Below, one piece after another: positions 1-5,696 of a DNA stretch of 5,696 nt (the first letter of the stretch is position 1; each line of letters begins with the position of its first letter). The DNA is taken from NCBI GenBank assembly GCA_016764205.1, contig JAESSH010000002.1, positions 20,460 through 26,155 on the forward strand. The letters run 5' to 3'. Made by a program: the position numbers and the translations under genes. A model generated the notes under the pieces. The model did not search any database. It worked only from the letters and a program-made list of their open reading frames with translations, and was not told the origin of the DNA. Source of the DNA: Sulfurimonas sp. Lineage in GTDB: Bacteria > Campylobacterota > Campylobacteria > Campylobacterales > Sulfurimonadaceae.

Positions 1-576
1 AAGCGTTTAATGGCTCTGGAGTCAAATTCCTTTTTAGGAAGTGGTTCAGTTTTGGCACATCATGACTTAGAAATCCGTGGTGGTGGAAATCTGGTGGGTG
101 ATGCGCAAAGTGGACATATCAAAAATATAGGCTATTCACTTTATTTGAGAATGCTTGAAGATGCAATAAAAGAGCTTAGTAACACAAAAGAAAGTAAAAA
201 AATAAAAGTGGATATAAAGTTAGCAATTTCTGCATATATATCTGATGAGGTAGTTCAAGAAGATAGACTTCGTTTAGATATTTATAGAAGACTTTCACAA
301 TGTGAAGAGGTAGTAGAAATATATGAAGTGGAAGAAGAACTTATAGATAGGTTTGGAGAATTAGATACTCCCACGAAACAGTTTATAGAGTTAATGGTTA
401 TTAAGATTTTAGCCCTTAGTAAAGATATGAAGTCTATTACAAACTATGGACAAAATATTACTTTTACATATTTTAATGATTCAAAAGAAACTATCAAGTC
501 TGATTCTAAAGATGATGATGATATCATTAAGTCCACCCTGTTTTATTTGAGAAATAACAAAAGAAAGGTTTTATAA
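1..576 (+). CDS. mfd: Transcription-repair coupling factor Mfd, C-terminal part (5' end outside window)
   Basis: This is the last 191 codons of Mfd, the cytoplasmic ATP-dependent translocase that removes stalled RNA polymerase at DNA lesions and recruits UvrA for nucleotide excision repair. The frame is open from base 1, so the ATG at 10 is internal. The HDLEIRGGG stretch (bases 61-87) followed by QSGHIKNIGYSLY is the TRG (translocation in RecG) motif that follows the helicase lobes in Mfd and RecG. Downstream, DRLRLDIYRRL and EELIDRFGEL match the C-terminal D7 domain of Mfd, which RecG lacks, so the Mfd call is firm. The end is divergent and Asp-rich (four GAT codons at 511-522), as is usual for the variable tail. 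The stop overlaps the next start by one base (TAATG), implying co-transcription and translational coupling. Helicase motifs, the RNA polymerase-interacting domain and the UvrB-like domains lie upstream of the window. Confidence 0.96.
   Translation, partial: KRLMALESNSFLGSGSVLAHHDLEIRGGGNLVGDAQSGHIKNIGYSLYLRMLEDAIKELSNTKESKKIKVDIKLAISAYISDEVVQEDRLRLDIYRRLSQCEEVVEIYEVEEELIDRFGELDTPTKQFIELMVIKILALSKDMKSITNYGQNITFTYFNDSKETIKSDSKDDDDIIKSTLFYLRNNKRKVL
564..568 (+). promoter_or_regulatory. Ribosome binding site of the ymdB-like gene
   Basis: AAAGG lies 7 bases before the ATG at 576, inside the last codons of mfd. It supports the ATG that overlaps the mfd stop as the true start, so translation need not depend only on re-initiation. 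Confidence 0.6.
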
Positions 577-1388
577 TGCGAATAGCTTTTATAGGTGATA
601 TTGTTGGGCGCCCTGGTCGAGATATGCTAAAAATGTATTTGAGCGAAATTCGCCAAGAGTATAACATTGATTTTGTAATTGCAAATTATGAAAATGCTTC
701 ACATGGTTTTGGCTTGACTTCAAAGAATGCAAATGAACTTGTTAGTTATGGAGTAGATGTTATGAGTGGTGGCAATCATACTTGGGATAAAAAAGAGATT
801 ATTCCCTTGTTCGATACACATGAATTACTTCGTCCTCATAATTATCCCCAAGAGGTTCCTGGAACTGGGTGTAAAACATATGAAGTTAATGGCGAAAAAA
901 TTGCTGTTTTAAATCTAATGGGACATTATTCAATGCCAATGTGTGATAATGCTTTTCGGTGTGCAAAAGCCACAGTACAAGAACTTCAAGACTCGGGTGT
1001 AAAAAACATTTTTATAGATTTTCATGCAGAAGTAACAAGTGAGAAACGTGGAATGTTTATGCTTCTTCAAGGCGAAGTATCTGCTATTATAGGAACACAT
1101 ACCCATGTGAGCACAGATGATTTTCAAATCTCGCAAGGCACAGCATATTTGACAGATATTGGTCTTACGGGTTGTAGGGATAATATTATAGGAATGGATT
1201 CAAAGGTTCCTTTAAAACAGTTCTTAACAGGGATGAAAGGGCATTTCGATATTCCAAAAAAATGCAAAAAAATATTACAAATAGCAGTGATGGATTTAAA
1301 AGACGGAAAATGCACACATGCTTTTAAGTTAAAGTACTTTGATGATTCTAGAGTCTTAAAAACTGAGGCTTGGGTAGAAGAAGATTAG
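576..1388 (+). CDS. ymdB: YmdB-family (TIGR00282) metallophosphoesterase, probable cyclic-nucleotide phosphodiesterase
   Basis: A complete 270-residue cytoplasmic protein of the YmdB/DR1281 calcineurin-like family, which has a dinuclear metal centre. Bacillus subtilis YmdB hydrolyses 2',3'-cyclic nucleotides and affects biofilm and motility choices; the role in Campylobacterota is not established. All expected ligand positions are present with family numbering: Asp8 (GDIVGRPGR), Glu39-Asn40 (NYENASHGFG), Asn67-His68 (GGNHTWD), His150 (DFHAE), and His175 and His177 (GTHTHV). The family signature TDIGLTGCRDNIIGMD is at about 193-208. Length is typical and there is no signal peptide or membrane segment. 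The start is fixed by the overlap with the mfd stop and the preceding AAAGG. The gene appears co-transcribed with mfd, and its stop overlaps the convergent gene on the other strand by four bases. It looks intact and active; only its physiological substrate is uncertain. Confidence 0.93.
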   Translation: MRIAFIGDIVGRPGRDMLKMYLSEIRQEYNIDFVIANYENASHGFGLTSKNANELVSYGVDVMSGGNHTWDKKEIIPLFDTHELLRPHNYPQEVPGTGCKTYEVNGEKIAVLNLMGHYSMPMCDNAFRCAKATVQELQDSGVKNIFIDFHAEVTSEKRGMFMLLQGEVSAIIGTHTHVSTDDFQISQGTAYLTDIGLTGCRDNIIGMDSKVPLKQFLTGMKGHFDIPKKCKKILQIAVMDLKDGKCTHAFKLKYFDDSRVLKTEAWVEED

Positions 1389-1858
1389 GCTGTAATCTTA
1401 TAGTAGTTATCGTTTGCAATGTAAGTACTCAGCATTTTATAACGAATATTTAACTCCTTAATCTCCTTGGGCTCTTTTGGCAAGGTTTTTTCTATAGAAG
1501 GAGTTTGCTTGAGTGGAGTACGGGGTGCTTGTATAAGTGAAAACATTTTAGAATTTACTTCATAGGCACTTTTTGCATTGAGTAAGGTGTTCTTTCCATC
1601 AAATGTATTTAAATTTTTCTGTGTTTGTTGGTACTCTTTAGTCTGAGAATTTTGAAGTTTTTGTTTTGCATGAAAAGTTTTTTGACTAAGGTTGTTATTT
1701 ATGGCTACGTTTGTGTGTTCTGTCTGCGAGATTTGTAGTCTTTGTGAGAGCTTTGAAGCAAAGTTATCAGAAGATGAGAGGTGCTTGCTTATTTGTTTTG
1801 GACTAGTTTGCCCAGAGGAGGTTGTTTGAATGTAAGTACTATAGGATGATACAAGCAC
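1385..1858 (-). CDS. Hypothetical protein, Gln/Ser/Thr-rich with a better-ordered C-terminus
   Basis: I do not recognise this family. From the GTG at 1858 it encodes 157 residues; the frame also allows a TTG at 1888 (167 residues). GTG is preferred because AAAGGA sits 6 bases upstream and a consensus -10 box lies at 1893-1888, which would coincide with the TTG itself. The first ~95 residues are rich in Gln, Ser, Thr, Asn and Lys and probably disordered. A Pro/Lys segment (TPLKQTPSIEKTLPKEPKE) then leads to an ordered-looking tail ending IRYKMLSTYIANDNYYKITA. There is no Cys or Trp, signal peptide or membrane helix. The gene converges on ymdB with a four-base overlap of the stop codons and diverges from the sensor kinase gene, so it is its own transcription unit. 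The long open frame with its own promoter and ribosome site argues that it is real. A surface, flagellar or secreted role would be speculation. Confidence 0.72.
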   Translation of the reverse strand: MLVSSYSTYIQTTSSGQTSPKQISKHLSSSDNFASKLSQRLQISQTEHTNVAINNNLSQKTFHAKQKLQNSQTKEYQQTQKNLNTFDGKNTLLNAKSAYEVNSKMFSLIQAPRTPLKQTPSIEKTLPKEPKEIKELNIRYKMLSTYIANDNYYKITA

Positions 1859-1864
1859 ATGAAT

Positions 1865-1870
1865 TCCTTT
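1865..1870 (-). promoter_or_regulatory. Ribosome binding site deciding the GTG start of the minus-strand gene
   Basis: On the minus strand AAAGGA is followed by six bases (ATTCAT) and then GTG, a good Shine-Dalgarno spacing. The ATG overlapping this GTG by two bases (1860-1858) is in another frame and stops after 23 codons, so the GTG is taken as the start. Confidence 0.6.
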
Positions 1871-1887
1871 TATTACGCTTATATACA

Positions 1888-1893
1888 ATTATA
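1888..1893 (-). promoter_or_regulatory. Probable -10 box for the minus-strand hypothetical gene
   Basis: A perfect TATAAT on the minus strand lies 29 bases before the GTG start, giving a short leader of roughly 22 bases. No good -35 hexamer is visible. Vegetative promoters of Campylobacterota often lack a recognisable -35, so this is compatible but not proof in such AT-rich DNA. Confidence 0.45.
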
Positions 1894-1901
1894 AATCTTC
1901 T

Positions 1902-1913
1902 TTACTTAAGTAA
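1902..1913. promoter_or_regulatory. 12-bp perfect palindrome in the divergent intergenic region; candidate operator
   Basis: TTACTTAAGTAA is self-complementary and lies between the minus-strand hypothetical gene and the sensor kinase gene, close to potential start sites on both strands. A related sequence (TTACTTTTGTAT) occurs at 5211-5222 upstream of the tolC-like gene. A role as a binding site, for example for the response regulator encoded here, is inference. Confidence 0.35.
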
Positions 1914-1942
1914 TACTAAATCCATTCTATATGCAAATTAAA

Positions 1943-1951
1943 TGCTATACT
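1943..1951 (+). promoter_or_regulatory. Possible extended -10 element (TGCTATACT) before the sensor kinase start
   Basis: TG-C-TATACT fits the extended -10 pattern used by vegetative sigma factors that do without a -35. It ends only eight bases before the ATG at 1960, so if used it would give a nearly leaderless mRNA starting at that ATG and exclude the ATG at 1942. An alternative -10 is the TAATACT at 1911-1917. Confidence 0.3.
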
Positions 1952-1959
1952 ACATCTCT

Positions 1960-4503
1960 ATGAGATTGATTCAAATAATTTTACTATTTTTCACTATTTT
2001 TATAAATAGTTATGCGAATGAGCAAAGCGAAGAAAAAATTAGTCTCCAGTTGACATGGAAACATCAATTTGAATTTGCAGGTTTTTATGCAGCAAAAGAG
2101 CAGGGTTTTTACAAAGATGTTGGACTAGATATTTCGTTCATAGAATTTGGGAATGAAATTAATATTGTAAATACTGTTATCCAAACTGAAGCCACATATG
2201 GACTGTTTTATTCATCTATTATAGCTGAGTACCTTAATGGAAAGCCTATTGTCTTTATTGCAAATTATTTTAAACAATCCCCTCTCGTTTTAGTGACACA
2301 AAAAGAAATAACAACACTTTCTCAGTTAAAGGGAAAAAAAATACAGAGCTTAGGAGAGGGTATTAATAAGTTGAGTTTATTTACCATGCTTAACAAGTTT
2401 GATATTTATGCAAAGGATATTGAAAATTTTCCCTTAACTTTTTCTCTTGAAGCATTTAAAAACAAAGAAGCAGATGCTCTTACTGCTTTTATTAGTAATG
2501 AACCTTATGTGCTTGATACTATGGGAATAGAATATAATATATTTGATCCTGTAGCCTATGGAATTACCTATTATGATACAAATCTTTTTACTACACAAAA
2601 AGAATATAAAAATCATCCAAAACGTGTTAAAAACTTTAAAGAAGCATCGAGTAAAGGTTGGGTATATGCCCTTGATAATAAAGAAGAAATTGTAGATTTA
2701 ATTATGAAAAAGTACAATTCGCAAAATAAATCAAAAGAAGCCCTCTTGTTTGAAGCGAATCAGATAGAACATATTATGTTGCGAAAAATCCATAAAGTAG
2801 GGAGTATAGATTTAGAGAGAGTGAAAATTCTAGCAGAAGATTTTATACAATCTGGTTTTATAAAAAAAGATTCACCGTATTTGATTAAAGATTTTATAAT
2901 TAATGATGATAAAGAGAATTATCAATTAACTCAAGGTGAAAGAACCTACCTAGATGAAAAGTCTTTTTTAACAATTTGTGTGAATTCAAATTGGATGCCA
3001 ATGGAAGCAGTTGAAGATAATAAATACATTGGAATTGCAGCAGATTATTGGAAGTTGTTTGAGAAAAAACTAGATGTACAAATAGATGTCTTTAAAACAA
3101 AGAGTAGCAATGAATCACTCGAGGCTATAAAAAACAATGAATGTGATGCACTTTCTTTGTCTGCTCCAACACAAAAAGGAAGTCAGAGTATTCGTTTTAC
3201 AGATTCTTTTTTGGAATTGTCTCTTGTTATAGTAACTCAAATTGATAAAAACAGTATACTTGACTTTTCCTTGCTTGATGGAACTTCTATTGCTGTAGTA
3301 AAAGGATATGCTCTTCTTGACGATATAGTCAAAAAACACCCTAAGATTAAGATAGTTGAAGTTGCAAGTATTAAAGAAGGTTTAGACAAAGTAACTGAGG
3401 GAGAAGTGTTTGGATTTGCTGATAGTGCAGTTGCCATTGACTATGCATATAAGAATGCCTCTTTTGATGACTTTAAAGTAAGCGCACATTTTGATGAGAA
3501 AATGAAGTTAGGCCTAGGTGTGTCCAAAGATGATAAGGTTTTATTTAGCATTTTGCAAAAAGTTATTCGAAGTATAGAATATGAGCAAAAACAAAAAATT
3601 CTTAAAAAATGGTTCTCTGTAAAATATGAAGCAAAGTTTGATTATGTACTTTTTGTCCAAATGAGTGTTTTTCTATGTATCATATTAGTATTCATTGTGT
3701 ATAGGCATTACACCATTAGAAAACTAAACAAAGAACTCAGTATTCGGGTGAAAGAGGAGCTTAAGAAATCATTTGATAAGGATAAAATGATTTTTCATCA
3801 AAGTAAATTTGTTGCTATGGGTGAAATGATGGAAAATATTGCGCACCAGTGGAGACAGCCACTTTCTGGAGTAAATTCTTGTGTATTAGTTATTGATGAT
3901 ACTCTCGATGAAGCTGGAATCAAAAATGAAATACTAGAAGAAAAGATGCAGGAGATAGAATCATTAACAAAATATATGTCCAATACTATAGATGATTTTA
4001 AAAACTTTTTTGATCCGAAAAAGGAAAAGTCTAACATTATTATTGAAGATATTATTGGTAAAACACTCGAAGTACTCAAAGGGAAAATAGAAAAACATCA
4101 AATTAAAGTCACAGTTGACTTAAGAGGTGTGCATGAATGTTTCACACACTCAAATGAATTACAGCAAGTGTTTTTGGCGATTATAAACAATGCTATAGAT
4201 ATTTTAGCATCAAATACTGTACCTAGTCCAAATATTAAAATTGAAATTAAAAGAGTAAAAGAAAATATTTTTATTACTATTTGTGATAACGCAGGGGGGA
4301 TTAGTGAAGAACTCGTTGAAAAAATATTTGAACCTTATTATACAACGAAGTATAAGGCACAAGGAACAGGTCTAGGCTTATACATATCTAAGGTAATTAT
4401 TGAAGATAGTTTAGGTGGAGAATTGAATGTTAAAAATAGCTTTACAGGGGCGTGTTTTACTATACGACTAAATGATTGTAGTAATGGGAGCAAAATTAAA
4501 TAA
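1960..4503 (+). CDS. Membrane sensor histidine kinase with tandem periplasmic NMT1-like and SBP_bac_3-like domains
   Basis: An 847-residue inner-membrane kinase (853 if the in-frame ATG at 1942 is used; neither start has a clear ribosome site). The ATG at 1960 is preferred because it gives a standard signal peptide, residues 1-19, ending NSYA. Domains in order: NMT1/THI5-like solute-binding domain (about 27-290, beginning LQLTWKHQFEFAGFY); SBP_bac_3-like domain (about 336-556, with CVNSNWMPME near its start and IRFTDSF at 411-417); one membrane helix (about 561-582); a short charged coiled coil without HAMP or PAS; an H-box IAHQWRQPL with phosphoacceptor His629; and an HATPase with N-box NELQQVFLAIINNA (Glu733, Asn743/744), G1 box DNAGG (Asp776) and G2 box GTGLGL (802-807). 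All catalytic boxes are intact. The binding domains probably capture small solutes in the periplasm; the ligands cannot be named from sequence. The stop overlaps the response regulator start (TAATG), so the two form a cognate pair. Confidence 0.93.
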   Translation: MRLIQIILLFFTIFINSYANEQSEEKISLQLTWKHQFEFAGFYAAKEQGFYKDVGLDISFIEFGNEINIVNTVIQTEATYGLFYSSIIAEYLNGKPIVFIANYFKQSPLVLVTQKEITTLSQLKGKKIQSLGEGINKLSLFTMLNKFDIYAKDIENFPLTFSLEAFKNKEADALTAFISNEPYVLDTMGIEYNIFDPVAYGITYYDTNLFTTQKEYKNHPKRVKNFKEASSKGWVYALDNKEEIVDLIMKKYNSQNKSKEALLFEANQIEHIMLRKIHKVGSIDLERVKILAEDFIQSGFIKKDSPYLIKDFIINDDKENYQLTQGERTYLDEKSFLTICVNSNWMPMEAVEDNKYIGIAADYWKLFEKKLDVQIDVFKTKSSNESLEAIKNNECDALSLSAPTQKGSQSIRFTDSFLELSLVIVTQIDKNSILDFSLLDGTSIAVVKGYALLDDIVKKHPKIKIVEVASIKEGLDKVTEGEVFGFADSAVAIDYAYKNASFDDFKVSAHFDEKMKLGLGVSKDDKVLFSILQKVIRSIEYEQKQKILKKWFSVKYEAKFDYVLFVQMSVFLCIILVFIVYRHYTIRKLNKELSIRVKEELKKSFDKDKMIFHQSKFVAMGEMMENIAHQWRQPLSGVNSCVLVIDDTLDEAGIKNEILEEKMQEIESLTKYMSNTIDDFKNFFDPKKEKSNIIIEDIIGKTLEVLKGKIEKHQIKVTVDLRGVHECFTHSNELQQVFLAIINNAIDILASNTVPSPNIKIEIKRVKENIFITICDNAGGISEELVEKIFEPYYTTKYKAQGTGLGLYISKVIIEDSLGGELNVKNSFTGACFTIRLNDCSNGSKIK

Positions 4504-5189
4504 TGAATGATGTAAAACAGGCTTATAGTATACTTTTCATAGAAGATGAAAAGGAAATTCGTGATAATTATACCCGGTATCTCAAGAGGCATTTTTTAAA
4601 TGTGTATGAGGCTATTGATGGAGAAAATGGCTACGAAGTTTACAAAGAAAAAAGACCCGAAATTATCATTTTAGATATTAATCTACCTAAATTAAGTGGA
4701 TTAGAGCTTTTAAAAAAAATTAGAAAAATAGATCAGGCTACGAAGGTTATTATGCTTACAGCATACTCAGATACAAAGTACCTACTTGAAGCAGCAGAGC
4801 TAAAACTTGTCAAGTACTTAGTAAAACCAATAACACGTAGTGATTTAAAATTAGCACTGGATATGGCAGTAGATGAATTTTCAAAATTTGATGTAGTTGC
4901 TAAGAAAAGAGTGTATTTAAAGGATGGATTTAGTTGGGATTATGAGAAAAGAAATATCTTTCTTAATGGAATAGAGGTTGCTTTAACAAATAAAGAAAAG
5001 AAAATAGTTGCGCTTTTATTATCACACCCTAATAATATTTTCACTTATAATGCTATAATTATAGAAGTTTGGGATAGTTTTGAAGAGAATAAATTAGATC
5101 CTCTGAAAACTATAGTAAAAAATATAAGAAAAAAATTACCAAAAGATACAATAAAAAACGTTTTTGGTGTTGGTTATAGGTTTAAATGA
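4503..5189 (+). CDS. OmpR/PhoB-type response regulator (receiver plus winged-helix DNA-binding domain)
   Basis: A complete 228-residue cytoplasmic transcription regulator, the usual length for this class. Receiver domain (about 8-122): acidic pocket Glu14-Asp15 (FIEDE), phosphoacceptor Asp58 in IIILDINLP, switch Thr86 in MLTAY, and Lys108 in the conserved LVKP. The C-terminal winged-helix domain (about 136-228) has the landmarks LTNKEKKIVALLL, the recognition-helix stretch DPLKTIVKNIRKKL, and the closing GVGYRF wing, so it should bind DNA as a phosphorylation-dependent dimer. The ATG overlaps the kinase stop by one base, and a GGGAG 12 bases upstream is too far to be a strong ribosome site, so translational coupling to the kinase is likely. 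Targets are unknown; the adjacent tolC-like gene and its own operon are natural candidates. Confidence 0.95.
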   Translation: MNDVKQAYSILFIEDEKEIRDNYTRYLKRHFLNVYEAIDGENGYEVYKEKRPEIIILDINLPKLSGLELLKKIRKIDQATKVIMLTAYSDTKYLLEAAELKLVKYLVKPITRSDLKLALDMAVDEFSKFDVVAKKRVYLKDGFSWDYEKRNIFLNGIEVALTNKEKKIVALLLSHPNNIFTYNAIIIEVWDSFEENKLDPLKTIVKNIRKKLPKDTIKNVFGVGYRFK

Positions 5190-5210
5190 CTAAAACTCAC
5201 TATTAGCTCA

Positions 5211-5227
5211 TTACTTTTGTATATACT
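5211..5227 (+). promoter_or_regulatory. Candidate promoter/operator of the tolC-like gene
   Basis: TTACTTTTGTA is followed by TATACT, a near-consensus -10 box at 5222-5227, giving a predicted leader of about 20 bases. The same arrangement, TTACTTAAGTA followed by ATACT, appears at 1902-1917 upstream of the kinase gene. No terminator separates the regulator gene from this site, so read-through from the kinase-regulator operon is also possible. Confidence 0.35.
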
Positions 5228-5244
5228 TCCGCAATATAAAAAAA

Positions 5245-5248
5245 AAGG
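5245..5248 (+). promoter_or_regulatory. Ribosome binding site of the tolC-like gene
   Basis: AAGG at the end of a run of nine A residues (5238-5246) lies six bases before the ATG at 5255 and supports that start. Confidence 0.55.
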
Positions 5249-5254
5249 TTTATT

Positions 5255-5696
5255 ATGTTTAAACGAAGCTGCTTATTAACCATACTCAATTGTTTATGTT
5301 TCTCTTTTATTTATGCCGGTACATTACAAGAAACTGTAGTCGAGGTATTAAACACAAACCCACTCGTCCAAGAAAGACTTAAAAACTTTAGAGCAACCCA
5401 GCAAGATTTAAATATTGCAGAGTCAGAATACTATCCTAGTATAGACTTAAGTATATCTGCTGGTTACAATAAGGCAGGAGATATTAAAAGTGGTACTGTT
5501 GGTGCTGGAAGTGATTTTAATCATAATGTGGCTGAGAATGATTATAAAAACTATGAAACTTCTTTAACCTTAACACAAAATATTTTTGATGGCTTCAGTA
5601 CTATGCATAAAATAGATTTTGAAGAAGCTCAGATTTTAGCATCTGCATATAAATATTTAGAAAAGTCAAATGATATTGCATTCCAAATGACAGACA
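5255..5696 (+). CDS. TolC-family outer membrane channel protein, N-terminal part (3' end outside window)
   Basis: The first 147 codons of an outer membrane efflux protein of the TolC/OEP family, the trimeric channel used by type I secretion and tripartite efflux systems. Residues 1-21 form a signal peptide (MFKRS, hydrophobic core, cleavage after IYA). The mature start TLQETVVEVLNTNP (23-36) is the typical first helix of the family. YYPSIDLSISAGYN (59-72) is the usual junction from the periplasmic helix into the first outer-membrane strand, and LTLTQNIFDGF (104-114) matches the conserved return into the periplasmic helix. An Asn/Gly/Asp-rich loop (about 73-99) between them would be extracellular. 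These patterns favour the type I secretion subgroup, but partners are beyond the window edge. It begins 65 bp after the response regulator on the same strand, so it may share the operon or be controlled by the regulator. Confidence 0.88.
   Translation, partial: MFKRSCLLTILNCLCFSFIYAGTLQETVVEVLNTNPLVQERLKNFRATQQDLNIAESEYYPSIDLSISAGYNKAGDIKSGTVGAGSDFNHNVAENDYKNYETSLTLTQNIFDGFSTMHKIDFEEAQILASAYKYLEKSNDIAFQMTD

Noticed and set aside
511..527. GAT repeat and adjoining ATGATATCAT palindrome near the mfd end
   Set aside because: It is explained by an Asp-rich codon run in the variable Mfd tail, too short for a meaningful repeat or operator.
930..1315. Two minus-strand open frames (930-1136 and 1124-1315) inside ymdB
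   Set aside because: They lie antisense to a confidently identified, fully conserved gene, show no family resemblance and have no ribosome site of note; they are by-products of AT-rich coding sequence.
1859..1888. TTG start at 1888 extending the minus-strand protein by ten residues
   Set aside because: The TTG overlaps the TATAAT -10 box and lacks a ribosome site, whereas the GTG at 1858 has AAAGGA at ideal spacing.
2334..2341. A8 run within the kinase gene as a possible phase-variation or frameshift site
   Set aside because: It encodes Lys codons in an uninterrupted frame and such runs recur throughout this AT-rich window; nothing marks this one as special.
2434..4592. Several minus-strand open frames of 60-93 codons inside the kinase gene and regulator start
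   Set aside because: All are antisense to well-supported domains with intact catalytic motifs, and their translations are low-complexity and unlike known proteins.
5190..5210. Possible terminator (CTAA...TTAG inverted repeat) after the response regulator
   Set aside because: The stem would be only four A/T-rich pairs with no following T-run, too weak for an intrinsic terminator.

Overview
The window is a stretch of AT-rich bacterial chromosome. The gene content and protein style point to the Campylobacterota (Epsilonproteobacteria), probably a Sulfurimonas/Sulfuricurvum/Arcobacter-type organism. The clues are low GC, Lys/Ile/Asn-rich proteins, and a sensor kinase with the IAHQWRQPL phosphoacceptor box and stacked periplasmic binding domains that are common in this phylum. 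The genus is an inference. No tRNA, rRNA, CRISPR array, insertion sequence or clear intrinsic terminator was seen, and no gene-free stretch exceeds about 100 bases.

Left part (1-1388, + strand): the 3' end of mfd (transcription-repair coupling factor) is joined by a one-base TAATG overlap to a complete YmdB-family metallophosphoesterase gene with all expected metal ligands. These two look like one housekeeping transcription unit.

Middle (1385-1858, - strand): a small Gln/Ser/Thr/Asn-rich protein of unknown function faces ymdB and overlaps its stop codon by four bases. The best-supported start is a GTG at 1858, with a ribosome binding site and a consensus -10 box upstream. A divergent intergenic region of about 100 bp follows, holding a 12-bp perfect palindrome.

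Right part (1942/1960-5696, + strand): a large membrane sensor histidine kinase has two different periplasmic solute-binding domains in tandem (NMT1/THI5-like, then SBP_bac_3-like). It is joined by another TAATG overlap to an OmpR-type response regulator. After a 65-bp gap comes a TolC-family outer membrane channel gene that runs off the window end. The likely story is that the kinase senses one or two small molecules in the periplasm and phosphorylates the regulator, which controls the adjacent TolC-linked export system (type I secretion or efflux). A sequence resembling TTACTTnnGTA followed by ATACT occurs upstream of both the kinase gene and the tolC-like gene. It is a candidate shared promoter/operator and the most testable regulatory clue here.
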